DNA of 64,000 bases from Eubacteriaceae bacterium (GTDB lineage: Bacteria; Bacillota; Clostridia; Lachnospirales; Lachnospiraceae): assembly GCA_902363805.1 (NCBI GenBank), contig CABJBF010000002.1, positions 1-64,000 of the forward strand, in the 5' to 3' direction. Position numbers and translations under genes: made by a program. Positions 18,940 through 27,352 of this stretch are shown one piece after another. How positions within the stretch are numbered: position 1 is the stretch's first letter; each line of letters begins with the position of its first letter. Below the pieces are notes generated by a model, which made no database searches, was not told the DNA's origin, and saw only the letters and a program-made list of their open reading frames with translations.

Positions 18940-20082
18940 ATGAGAAATATTGCAATTTTAGGCTCTACAGGTTCTATAGGTACACAGACTTTAGAAATTG
19001 TAAGAGAAAATAATGATTTAAATGTAGTATCAATAGCTGCTAAATCAAGCATAAATAAACTTGAAGAACAGGTTAGGGAATTTAAACCGGATATAGTTTG
19101 TGTTTATGATGAAAAAGCAGCATCTCAATTTAAAGTTATGATTTCAGATACAAACACAAAGGTTGTTTCAGGAATGGAAGGATTGATTGAGGCAGCTACA
19201 TATAAAAGTGCTGAGTTAGTGGTTACTGCATTTGTTGGAATGATAGGTATTGTGCCAACAGTTGAAGCAATCAAAGCCGGAAAAGATATAGCTCTTGCAA
19301 ATAAGGAAACACTTGTTACAGCAGGACATATAGTTATGGATTTGGCTAAAAAGAATAATGTAAAAATACTTCCTGTGGACAGTGAGCACAGCGCAATTTT
19401 TCAATCTTTAAATGGTGAAAATTCAAAAGAGATTGATAAAATTCTTTTAACTGCATCCGGTGGCCCATTTAGAACAAAAACAAAAGATGATTTAAAAACA
19501 GTTACTTTAGAGGATGCCCTCAAGCATCCAAACTGGAGTATGGGACAAAAAATAACTATTGATTCAGCAACTATGGTAAATAAAGGCCTTGAAGTTTTAG
19601 AGGCAAAATGGTTATTTGATGTTGATGTAGATAATATTCAGGTTGTAGTACAGCCTCAAAGTATAATTCATTCAATGGTTCAGTTTAATGATGGTGCAGT
19701 TATTGCACAATTAGGTGTGCCTGATATGAAGTTGCCAATACAGTATGCAATTTATTATCCTGAGAGAAGATACCTTTCAGGGGATAGACTAGACTTTGGA
19801 AAGATAGGTCAGATTACTTTTGAGGATCCTGATTTTGAAAAGTTTAAGGGTCTTGAATTGGCATATGAATCAGGAAGAATTGGAGGCTCGATGCCTACGG
19901 TATTAAATGCAGCAAATGAAAAGGCTGTAGCAATGTTTTTGAATAGAAAGATTGGTTATTTAGAAATTGCGGATATAATTGAATATTGTATGAGCAAACA
20001 TAACACGATTGAAAATCCTACTATAGAACAGATTTTAGAAATTGAGAATTGGGTCAATGAATTAATAGAATCTAAATGGTAG
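18940..20082 (+). CDS. dxr: 1-deoxy-D-xylulose 5-phosphate reductoisomerase
   Basis: NADPH-dependent second enzyme of the MEP pathway. The 380-residue protein starts MRNIAILGSTGSIGTQTLEI (Rossmann NADPH site). It has ALANKETLVTAG, the metal and substrate block PVDSEHSAIFQSL, LTASGGPFR, HPNWSMGQKITIDSATM, QPQSIIHSMV and NAANEKAVA. AAGGAAA precedes ATG 18940. In most Clostridia dxr lies between cdsA and rseP. Here it follows polC, so the cluster order is altered although all members are kept. It ends where a palindromic repeat array begins. Confidence 0.95.
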   Translation: MRNIAILGSTGSIGTQTLEIVRENNDLNVVSIAAKSSINKLEEQVREFKPDIVCVYDEKAASQFKVMISDTNTKVVSGMEGLIEAATYKSAELVVTAFVGMIGIVPTVEAIKAGKDIALANKETLVTAGHIVMDLAKKNNVKILPVDSEHSAIFQSLNGENSKEIDKILLTASGGPFRTKTKDDLKTVTLEDALKHPNWSMGQKITIDSATMVNKGLEVLEAKWLFDVDVDNIQVVVQPQSIIHSMVQFNDGAVIAQLGVPDMKLPIQYAIYYPERRYLSGDRLDFGKIGQITFEDPDFEKFKGLELAYESGRIGGSMPTVLNAANEKAVAMFLNRKIGYLEIADIIEYCMSKHNTIENPTIEQILEIENWVNELIESKW

Positions 20083-20485
20083 AAAGTTCGATTGTAACGA
20101 GCGCAACTCAAAGATGCTACGCATCTTTTTCGTTACGGCTGTCGCGGATAAAAAAGAAAAGTTCGATTAAGTTCGATTGTAACGAGCCGAACTCAGAGAT
20201 GCTGTGCATCTTTTTCGTTACGGCTGTCGCAGATAAAAAAGAAAAGTTCGATTAAGTTCGATTGTAACGAGCGCAACTCAAAGATGCTACGCATCTTTTT
20301 CGTTACGGCTGTCGCGGATGAATAAAAAAGTTCGATTGTAACGAGCCGAACTCAGAGATGCTGCGCATCTTCTTCGTTACGGCTGTCGCCGCATAAATAA
20401 AGAAAGACCAACACGAGTTTTCAAGCAAGCTTGAAACGTGGCGTTGGTCTTTTTTTATTTGCGTGGCTCGTTACAATCGAACTTT
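20083..20485 (+). repeat. Palindromic tandem repeat array with inverted ends
   Basis: Four units of about 65 bp start at GTTCGATTGTAACGAG on 20086, 20171, 20256 and 20330. Units 1 and 3 share one variant (GCGCAACTCAAAGATGCTAC) and units 2 and 4 another (GCCGAACTCAGAGATGCTG), giving A-B-A-B order with an 85-bp step. Each unit folds as nested stems: GTAACGA with TCGTTAC enclosing AGATGC with GCATCT. Truncated GTTCGATTAA half-units precede units 2 and 3. The array closes with an inverted copy of the unit start at 20465-20485 (GGCTCGTTACAATCGAACTT). There is no ORF. Confidence 0.85.
20403..20459 (+). terminator. Terminator inside the repeat region
   Basis: Outer stem AAAGACCAAC / GTTGGTCTTT with inner TTTCAAGC / GCTTGAAA, followed by a run of T. 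It is probably the transcription end for dxr. Confidence 0.8.
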
Positions 20486-20588
20486 ACGTATTTTTTACTT
20501 AGAGATGGTTATGGATTTTACATTGGGCATTTATGATTAAGAAGAATTAACAAATGCGCATATTTAGTTAATTATTTTTAAACTAAAT
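20483..20588 (+). promoter_or_regulatory. Upstream region of the pst operon with Pho-box-like repeats
   Basis: TTTACG (20483-20488) and TTTACT (20494-20499) are 11 bp apart, and TTTACA follows at 20517-20522, one base off the same phase. TTAACA (20547-20552) with TAATTA (20569-20574), 16 bp apart, could be the promoter. An inverted repeat ATTTAGTT (20562-20569) / AACTAAAT (20581-20588) overlaps it. PhoP of Bacillus binds TT(A/C/T)ACA-type repeats with this spacing, so PhoP control is inferred. Confidence 0.4.
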
Positions 20589-20647
20589 AAAAGAAAATGT
20601 AAATTAGAGCGATGAAATAAATCGTCAGATTATGGAGGAATTAAGAA

Positions 20648-21565
20648 ATGAGAAAATTAGCAGTTTTAGCACTTAGTGCAGCATTAGTTATGGGAACAAT
20701 GACAGGTTGTGGTTCTACAAATTCAGACGCAAAGAATTCTGATAATGCAGGAACAAATAAAAGCGCAAGTTCAGAAACAGGATTTGATACATCTAAAGAT
20801 ATTTCAGTTGTTTCAAGAGAAGATGGTTCTGGTACAAGAGGAGCTTTCATTGAATTAACAGGTGTTGAAGAAAAAGATGCAGATGGAAATAAGGTTGATA
20901 ACACAACATTAGATGCAAGCATTACAAACAGCACAGAAGTAATGATGACAACGGTGTCAGGAAATGATTACGCAATCGGTTATGCTTCACTTGGTTCATT
21001 AAATGACACAGTTAAGGCAGTTAAAGTAGGTGGAGTTGAAGCTACAGCAGATAACATTAATGCAGGTACATATACACTTGCAAGACCATTTAACATCGTA
21101 ACAGGTGATAGCGTAAGTGAAGTAGCACAGGATTTCATTAACTATATTATGAGTGAAGATGGACAGAAAATTATTTCAGACAATGGTTATATCGAAGTAG
21201 AAAATACAGGAAGTTTTACATCATCCAAAGTAAAAGGAAGCATCGTAGTAGCCGGTTCTTCATCAGTAACTCCTGTAATGGAAAAATTAAAAGAAGCTTA
21301 TGCCAAAGTTAACTCAAATGCATCAATTGAAATTCAGGAAAGTGATTCTACAACAGGTGTTAATTCAGCAATTGAAGGAACATGTGATATCGGAATGGCA
21401 TCAAGAGATTTAAAGGATGAAGAAAAAGGAGTTAAGGCAACAGCAATTGCAAAAGACGGTATTGCAGTAATTGTTAATAATAACAACACAATTGATGACT
21501 TAACAGTAGATCAGATTAAAGATATTTTTACAGGTGCAGTTACAACTTGGGCAGATGTTAAATAA
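20648..21565 (+). CDS. pstS: Phosphate-binding lipoprotein PstS, halves in swapped order
   Basis: Extracellular lipoprotein that captures phosphate for PstCAB. The signal peptide ends in a lipobox with Cys21 (TMTGC). The 305-residue protein holds both halves of the PstS fold, but reversed. Residues about 52-185 match the usual C-terminal half (VVSREDGSGTRGAF, IGYASLGSLNDTVKA, ARPFNIVT, FINYIMSEDGQKI). Residues about 198-305 match the usual N-terminal half (IVVAGSSSVTPVMEKLKEAY, EGTCDIGMASRDL, DGIAVIVN, IKDIFTGAVTTWADV). Both phosphate-contact segments are retained, so binding should be possible. It is the first gene of the pst operon, with GGAGGAA before ATG 20648. Confidence 0.88.
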   Translation: MRKLAVLALSAALVMGTMTGCGSTNSDAKNSDNAGTNKSASSETGFDTSKDISVVSREDGSGTRGAFIELTGVEEKDADGNKVDNTTLDASITNSTEVMMTTVSGNDYAIGYASLGSLNDTVKAVKVGGVEATADNINAGTYTLARPFNIVTGDSVSEVAQDFINYIMSEDGQKIISDNGYIEVENTGSFTSSKVKGSIVVAGSSSVTPVMEKLKEAYAKVNSNASIEIQESDSTTGVNSAIEGTCDIGMASRDLKDEEKGVKATAIAKDGIAVIVNNNNTIDDLTVDQIKDIFTGAVTTWADVK

Positions 21566-21605
21566 TAACATAAAGATATAATCTGGTAAAAATCAGAAAA
21601 AGATT

Positions 21606-21646
21606 AAAGCCTGGCTGACAACGTATTAACTGGTAAGTCGGGCTTT
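21606..21646 (+). promoter_or_regulatory. Intercistronic hairpin between pstS and pstC
   Basis: Stem AAAGCCTGGCTGAC (21606-21619) / GTAAGTCGGGCTTT (21633-21646), 14 positions with G-U pairs and one mismatch, no T run. Such hairpins commonly stabilise the upstream message, so PstS would be made in excess over the permeases. Confidence 0.55.
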
Positions 21647-21667
21647 AGAAATATATGAGGAAAAGAA

Positions 21668-22561
21668 ATGCAGGAAAATAATAATGTAGGAGCAAATAAA
21701 GGTTGGAAGAAATTTAAAGAAGTATTTATGGAAATAATATTTTTAATTGCAGCCTGTGTGTCAATTGCAGCGGTAGCTTTGATTTGCATATTCTTATTTG
21801 CAAATGGAATACCGGCAATAAAAGAAATTGGATTTACTAAATTTATATTTGGTACACAATGGCGTCCGACGAATAACATATATGGTATTTTACCAATGAT
21901 TGTAGGAAGTATATACGTTACAGCCGGAGCATTGATTATAGGTGTACCAATTGGACTTTTAACAGCTATATTTTTAGCAAGATTTTGCCCTAAACCTTTG
22001 TATAAGATTTTAAAACCGGGAATTGAACTCATGGCTGGAATCCCATCGGTAATATATGGTTTCTTTGGATTGGTTGTTTTGGTACCGGCAGTAAGAGAGA
22101 ATTTTGGTGGTGATGGTCTTAGTATGCTAACAGCAAGCATGTTACTTGGAATGATGATTTTACCAACAATTATTTCGGTATCAGAGTCATCTATAAGGGC
22201 CGTACCTGATAAATATTATCAAGGGGCATTAGCACTGGGTGCAACACATGAAAGAAGTGTTTTCCTTACTGTTGTTCCGGCAGCAAAATCAGGAATTTTG
22301 GCAGCGATTATATTAGGAGTAGGAAGAGCAATAGGAGAAACAATGGCAGTAATTATGGTTGCAGGAAATCAGCCAAGAATGCCGGAGGGTATGTTAAAAG
22401 GTGTTAGAACGTTAACAACAAATATAGTAATGGAAATGGGATATGCTGCGGGATTACATAGAGAGGCACTTATAGCAACAGGTGTTGTTCTGTTTGTATT
22501 TATTCTTATAATCAATCTCCTGTTTTCAATTATAAAAAATAAAGAAAAACATCAATATTAA
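21668..22561 (+). CDS. pstC: Phosphate ABC transporter permease PstC
   Basis: One of two integral membrane subunits of the high-affinity phosphate importer. The 297-residue protein has about six membrane segments. It shows WRPTNNIYGILPMIVGS, the block IELMAGIPSVIYGFFGL and the cytoplasmic coupling loop YYQGALALGATHERSVFLTV (EAA-type), then GRAIGETMAVIMVAGN, all typical of PstC. GAGGAAAAGAA precedes ATG 21668. pstA follows after 16 nt. Confidence 0.94.
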   Translation: MQENNNVGANKGWKKFKEVFMEIIFLIAACVSIAAVALICIFLFANGIPAIKEIGFTKFIFGTQWRPTNNIYGILPMIVGSIYVTAGALIIGVPIGLLTAIFLARFCPKPLYKILKPGIELMAGIPSVIYGFFGLVVLVPAVRENFGGDGLSMLTASMLLGMMILPTIISVSESSIRAVPDKYYQGALALGATHERSVFLTVVPAAKSGILAAIILGVGRAIGETMAVIMVAGNQPRMPEGMLKGVRTLTTNIVMEMGYAAGLHREALIATGVVLFVFILIINLLFSIIKNKEKHQY

Positions 22562-22577
22562 AGGAGTAAAGTAGATT

Positions 22578-23483
22578 ATGAATAATGACAAATTATCACA
22601 AATAAAAGGAATAAATAAAGTTTCCTTTTTACAGAGATTAAAAAGTTATAAAAGAAAACCGGGCTCCTTTATATTGTTATTATTAGTTGGATTAGCAGCA
22701 CTAGCAACAACATTATGCTTAGGTTTTATAGTTTGCTATATATTAATTAAAGGTATACCAAACCTTACACCTGATTTATTTGCATGGGAATATAATTCAG
22801 AAAATGTATCAATGATGCCGGCGATTATAAATACTATATCAATGACATTGTTGTCACTTCTTTTTTCAGCACCAATTGGAATATTTTCAGCAATATATCT
22901 TGTGGAATATGCAAAAAGAGGAAATAAACTTGTTGGAATTATGCGAATAACAGCAGAAACTTTAACAGGAATTCCTTCTATTGTATATGGCTTATTTGGA
23001 GCATTATTCTTTGTTTCAACTCTTAAATGGAAACTTTCATTAATGGCAGGTGCATGTACATTAGCGATTATGGTACTTCCTGTAATATTAAGAACAACAG
23101 AAGAAGCATTAATGTCTGTGCCGGATTCATATAGGGAAGGAAGTTTCGGACTTGGAGCAGGAAAGTTGAGAACAGTATTTAAGGTAGTTTTACCGTCAGC
23201 CATTCCCGGAATTTTGTCAGGAGTTATTCTTGCAATAGGTAGAATTGTAGGTGAAACAGCAGCTTTAATTTATACGGCAGGTGCAGCTGCAAAGGTAGCA
23301 GGAGGTTTATTTGAATCAGGAAGAACTTTAGCAGTTCATATGTACAGCCTTTCAAGAGAAGGATTACATACAGACCAGACATATGCTACAGCAGTAGTAC
23401 TTTTAATTATGGTACTTCTTATAAATGGAGCATCAGGACTTATTGCAAAGAAATTTGAAAAGGCAAGTGGCGGAGAAAAATAA
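22578..23483 (+). CDS. pstA: Phosphate ABC transporter permease PstA
   Basis: Second membrane subunit of the phosphate importer, 301 residues with about six membrane segments. Diagnostic stretches are APIGIFSAIYLVEYAKRG, ETLTGIPSIVYGLFGALFF, the coupling loop SYREGSFGLGAGKLRTVFKV and GRIVGETAALIYTAG. The ribosome site AAGGAG overlaps the end of pstC. It should pair with PstC and PstB in the membrane. Confidence 0.94.
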   Translation: MNNDKLSQIKGINKVSFLQRLKSYKRKPGSFILLLLVGLAALATTLCLGFIVCYILIKGIPNLTPDLFAWEYNSENVSMMPAIINTISMTLLSLLFSAPIGIFSAIYLVEYAKRGNKLVGIMRITAETLTGIPSIVYGLFGALFFVSTLKWKLSLMAGACTLAIMVLPVILRTTEEALMSVPDSYREGSFGLGAGKLRTVFKVVLPSAIPGILSGVILAIGRIVGETAALIYTAGAAAKVAGGLFESGRTLAVHMYSLSREGLHTDQTYATAVVLLIMVLLINGASGLIAKKFEKASGGEK

Positions 23484-23541
23484 AGCTAAATAATAATAAA
23501 AAAAATGAAAAGAATTCCGAATGAATTTAAAGGAGAAAGAA

Positions 23542-24294
23542 ATGAGTAGTAAATTTGATGTAAAAAATTTGAATTTATATTATGGCGAATATCATGCCCT
23601 AAAAAATGTAAATATGGAAATACCTGAAAAACAGATTACAGCATTCATCGGACCTTCAGGATGCGGAAAATCAACTTTCCTTAAGACATTAAACAGAATG
23701 AATGATTTAGTTGAAGGATGCAAAATAACAGGTGATATAAAGTTAGATGGTGAAGATATATATGGAAATATGGATGTAAATCTTTTGAGAAAAAGAGTAG
23801 GAATGGTATTTCAGAATCCAAATCCATTCCCAATGAGTGTGTATGACAATATAGCTTATGGACCAAGAACACATGGAATCCATTCAAAAAGTAAATTAGA
23901 TGAAATAGTAGAAAAGTCATTGAGACAGGCTGCAATTTGGGATGAATTAAAAGACAGATTGAAAAAATCAGCTTTAGGATTATCTGGTGGACAGCAACAA
24001 AGATTATGTATTGCAAGGGCATTAGCAGTTGAACCGGAAGTTATTTTAATGGATGAACCTACATCAGCACTTGATCCTATTTCTACATCAAAGATTGAAG
24101 ATTTAGCATTAGAGCTTAAAGATAAATATACAATTATTATGGTAACTCATAATATGCAACAGGCAACAAGAATTTCAGATAATACAGCCTTCTTTTTACT
24201 TGGAGAAGTAATTGAATATGATAATACAGAAAAACTATTCTCAATGCCTAAAAATAAAAAGACAGAAGAGTACATTACAGGAAGATTTGGCTGA
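23542..24294 (+). CDS. pstB: Phosphate ABC transporter ATPase PstB
   Basis: Cytoplasmic ATPase powering phosphate import. The 250-residue protein has Walker [10 protein letters not shown], the Q-loop [20 protein letters not shown], signature [14 protein letters not shown], Walker [14 protein letters not shown] and the switch His in [12 protein letters not shown] 23542 follows AGGAG (23531-23535). An in-frame ATG at 23521 lies upstream of that site and is unlikely to be used. PstB proteins end shortly after GRFG, as here. Confidence 0.95.
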   Translation: MSSKFDVKNLNLYYGEYHALKNVNMEIPEKQITAFIGPSGCGKSTFLKTLNRMNDLVEGCKITGDIKLDGEDIYGNMDVNLLRKRVGMVFQNPNPFPMSVYDNIAYGPRTHGIHSKSKLDEIVEKSLRQAAIWDELKDRLKKSALGLSGGQQQRLCIARALAVEPEVILMDEPTSALDPISTSKIEDLALELKDKYTIIMVTHNMQQATRISDNTAFFLLGEVIEYDNTEKLFSMPKNKKTEEYITGRFG

Positions 24295-24395
24295 TTTTAT
24301 AACACGTTGGTCGTTATATATCGAATATATATTAAAAGAGCAAATGTTCTACAAGGCATATGAATGTTATCAATGGAAAGAGAGGTTGGACGAAA

Positions 24396-25034
24396 ATGAG
24401 AGATAAATATATGAAACAGTTGGAAAACTTAAACAACAATATGATTGAAATGGGGGCAATGATTGAAAAATCTATAGAGAATGCGATTTCTGCATTAGTA
24501 AGACAGGATGTTGAAACAGCAAAGAAAGCGATTGAATATGATGCTGAAATTGACGAAATGGAAAAGAATATTGAAAACATGTGCATGAAAATTTTACTAA
24601 GCCAGCAACCGGTAGCAAGTGATTTACGTACGGTTTCATCAGCTTTAAAAATGGTTACCGATATGGAAAGAATAGGTGACCATGCAGCAGATATTTCAGA
24701 AATAACAATAATGATGGCAGATAAGCCATATAGATGTAAATTAGAAAAGATTGAGAAAATGGCAAAAGAAACAATGATAATGCTTGTCCAAAGTATAGAG
24801 TCATATGTTAACAAGGATATTGAGAAAGCTAAAGCGGTAATAAATCATGATGATATAGTTGATGGATTATTTGACGAAGTAAAAAAAGCCCTGATTGTTG
24901 CCATAAAAGATGATGATGAAGATGGAGAACAAATGGCAGATTTATTAATGGTAGCAAAATATTTAGAGAGAATAGGCGACCATGCAACAAATATATCCGA
25001 ATGGGTAATTTATTCAATTACAGGAAAAAGATAA
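24396..25034 (+). CDS. phoU: Phosphate regulatory protein PhoU
   Basis: Cytoplasmic helical protein that links Pst activity to the PhoR kinase and limits phosphate uptake. The 212-residue protein shows two PhoU three-helix repeats, each with the metal-binding pattern: VTDMERIGDHAADISE around residue 85-100 and KYLERIGDHATNISEW near the C-terminus. ATG 24396 gives the usual start. An in-frame ATG at 24360 would add 12 residues without family support. It is in operon with pstSCAB and followed by a small membrane protein. Confidence 0.93.
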   Translation: MRDKYMKQLENLNNNMIEMGAMIEKSIENAISALVRQDVETAKKAIEYDAEIDEMEKNIENMCMKILLSQQPVASDLRTVSSALKMVTDMERIGDHAADISEITIMMADKPYRCKLEKIEKMAKETMIMLVQSIESYVNKDIEKAKAVINHDDIVDGLFDEVKKALIVAIKDDDEDGEQMADLLMVAKYLERIGDHATNISEWVIYSITGKR

Positions 25035-25090
25035 AAAACATTAAATTACAGTTTAAGCCAAAGGATGAAATAGGCGGAATGGAGTGTATT

Positions 25091-25324
25091 ATGAATAGCA
25101 TTTATTTAATAGCCGAGAAAATTACAAAGGGAAAAAATATTAGTACATATAAGATGTTTTTAGTATTAAGTGTAGTGACATGGTTAATTGGAATGTCTGT
25201 TATAACAGTTCCATTTTTTATAACAGGTAAGATTTCCTGGCAGATAATGACAATTATTATAGGATATCCGACAACATTTTGCGGATTATTTGGTGGAACA
25301 ATATATTTATATCGTAAAGATTGA
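25091..25324 (+). CDS. Small two-helix membrane protein
   Basis: 77-residue protein with two hydrophobic segments (about 22-44, FLVLSVVTWLIGMSVITVPF, and 51-72, IMTIIIGYPTTFCGLFGGTI). ATG 25091 is preceded by GGAG (25081-25084). An alternative ATG at 25079 would add four residues. It lies 56 nt after phoU and just before a Pho-box-like region, so it may be the last gene of the pst transcript. I do not recognise a family. Confidence 0.5.
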   Translation: MNSIYLIAEKITKGKNISTYKMFLVLSVVTWLIGMSVITVPFFITGKISWQIMTIIIGYPTTFCGLFGGTIYLYRKD

Positions 25325-25327
25325 AAT

Positions 25328-25403
25328 TTTACATAGATTTTACATAAATATCCCTCTGACTTTACACCACTAAAATACAATGCAAATGTAAAAAGAATGT
25401 AAA
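25328..25403 (+). promoter_or_regulatory. Pho-box-like direct and inverted repeats
   Basis: TTTACA occurs at 25328, 25339 and 25361, in exact 11-bp register with one degenerate position at 25350. The reverse complement TGTAAA occurs at 25387 and 25398, again 11 bp apart. This is the spacing of PhoP-binding direct repeats in Bacillus. The next gene is a Na/Pi cotransporter and a PhoP/PhoR-type pair follows it. Confidence 0.55.
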
Positions 25404-25485
25404 TAAAAACATAAGACATAAAGCCTAAGTAGTTTAACATATATAATTGGCAGTAAGGCTTTAGGAAAAGCACAGGAGGAAATTT

Positions 25486-27249
25486 ATGGATATTTTCAAT
25501 GTATTGTCCCTTATTGGAGGATTAGCGTTATTTCTTTATGGAATGAATGTTATGGGGGATGGACTTGCTAAGACAGCAGGTGGAAAATTAGAAAAAATAT
25601 TGGAAAAACTTACATCAACACCTATAAAAGGCGTTATTTTAGGTGCTGCAGTAACAGGAGTAATTCAAAGTTCATCAGCTACAACTGTTATGGTGGTAGG
25701 CTTTGTTAACTCGGGAATAATGAAACTGACGCAGGCGGTTGGAATTATTATGGGTGCAAATATAGGAACAACGGTAACATCATGGATTCTTAGTTTGTCA
25801 GGAATTCAAAGTGATAATTTTTGGATTAAAATGTTGAAACCGTCATCATTTTCACCAATATTAGCTGTTATAGGTATTGTATTTTTATTATTTACAAAAA
25901 GTGAAAAGAAACATGATATTGGAACAATTCTTCTTGGATTTGCCGTTTTAATGTTTGGAATGGAAACAATGAGCGCAGCAGTAAAACCATTGGCGAATGT
26001 TCCTGAATTTACAAATATTCTTACTATGTTTTCTAATCCAATACTTGGTATGTTGGCAGGTGCAGTTCTTACAGCGGTAATTCAGAGTTCATCGGCATCA
26101 GTAGGAATTTTACAGGCATTATGTGCTACGGGATTTGTATCATATGGAGTTGCAATACCGATTATAATGGGACAGAATATAGGAACATGTGTTACAGCAT
26201 TGATTTCAAGTATAGGTGCTAAGAAAAACGCAAAGAGAGCAGCTTTTGTACATTTATATTTTAATGTAATTGGAACTACAGTATTTATGATTGTATTTTA
26301 CCTTGTAAATGGATTTATGCATTTCTCATTTTTAGGTGATGCAACAAATGCAGCAGGAATAGCAATAGTTCATAGTTTATTTAATGTAGGTGCAACAATA
26401 TTGCTTTTACCTTTTGGTAAGGTTCTTGTTAAGCTTGCAACACTTACGGTAAGAGATGAAAAAGAATCAGAAGATATTGCAGAAGATAAAACATTAGAAA
26501 TGCTTGATGCTCGTTTTCTTGAAAAACCTGCATTTGCTGTAGTACAAAGTGTAAGCGTTACAAAGAAAATGGCTTCATTGTCAAGAGATGCTTTATTTAA
26601 GGCAATGAGTCTGTTTGAAAATTATGATAAAAAAACAGCTGAAGATGTAGTAAAACTGGAAAATAAAATTGACCAGTATGAGGATCAGCTTGGAACATAT
26701 TTAGTAAAATTAAGCAGTAAGCAGTTATCCTTAAATGATAGCCAGACAGTATCAATTATGCTTCATGTAATTGGGGATTTTGAAAGAATCGCAGATTATG
26801 CGATTAATATAAGTAAAAAGGCAGAAGATATGCACAGTAAAGGATTGAAATTCTCATATGTTGCCTCAAAGGAACTTCAGGTGTATGGAGATGCCCTTAA
26901 AGAGATTATGAATATGACTGTAGATGTGTTTACAGCAGATAACTTGGATGAGGCTGTAAGGGTAGAGCCACTTGAAGAAGTAATAGACAGACTTAATTCT
27001 AAGATAAAGAAAAATCATGTTAAACGATTACAAAATGGAGAATGTACAATAGATATTGGTTTAATTCTCGAAGATACAATTACTAATTACGAAAGAGTTG
27101 CAGATCATTGCTCAAATGTAGCAGTATGTATGTTGCAGGTAAGAGAAGATGAATATGGAACACATGAATATTTAGATAATGTTAAACATGATGATACACA
27201 GTTTAAAAAATTATATCAGGAATATAAAGAAAAGTACTATTTAAACTAA
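25486..27249 (+). CDS. Na+/phosphate cotransporter with PhoU-like C-terminal domain
   Basis: 587-residue membrane protein of the NptA/YjbB type. It has two inverted Na/Pi-cotransporter repeats: GVIQSSSATTVMVVGFVNSG with GANIGTTVTSW, and AVIQSSSASVGILQALCATG with GQNIGTCVTAL. Each carries the diagnostic QSSSA motif. Residues about 340-580 form a cytoplasmic PhoU-like helical domain with two DFERIADYAINISKKAE / NYERVADHCSNVAV motifs. Start ATG 25486 follows AGGAGG. Its position between pst-phoU and a PhoP/PhoR-type pair argues for phosphate transport. Export or import direction is not evident. Confidence 0.9.
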   Translation: MDIFNVLSLIGGLALFLYGMNVMGDGLAKTAGGKLEKILEKLTSTPIKGVILGAAVTGVIQSSSATTVMVVGFVNSGIMKLTQAVGIIMGANIGTTVTSWILSLSGIQSDNFWIKMLKPSSFSPILAVIGIVFLLFTKSEKKHDIGTILLGFAVLMFGMETMSAAVKPLANVPEFTNILTMFSNPILGMLAGAVLTAVIQSSSASVGILQALCATGFVSYGVAIPIIMGQNIGTCVTALISSIGAKKNAKRAAFVHLYFNVIGTTVFMIVFYLVNGFMHFSFLGDATNAAGIAIVHSLFNVGATILLLPFGKVLVKLATLTVRDEKESEDIAEDKTLEMLDARFLEKPAFAVVQSVSVTKKMASLSRDALFKAMSLFENYDKKTAEDVVKLENKIDQYEDQLGTYLVKLSSKQLSLNDSQTVSIMLHVIGDFERIADYAINISKKAEDMHSKGLKFSYVASKELQVYGDALKEIMNMTVDVFTADNLDEAVRVEPLEEVIDRLNSKIKKNHVKRLQNGECTIDIGLILEDTITNYERVADHCSNVAVCMLQVREDEYGTHEYLDNVKHDDTQFKKLYQEYKEKYYLN

Positions 27250-27352
27250 GAATATGATATGCTTTAGTTATGTTATGTGAATAAAAAATGAGCATAATAT
27301 TAGTATGCAGATTAGACAGAAATAGTTTTATGATAAACACAAGGAGGAAGAT

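Noticed and set aside
20083..20400. Possible CRISPR array
   Set aside because: Units repeat along their whole length with no unique spacers, are palindromic throughout and differ as A/B variants. No cas gene is present.
24212..24406. Small frame between pstB and phoU
   Set aside because: It overlaps the end of pstB and the start of phoU and has neither a ribosome site nor a recognisable sequence.
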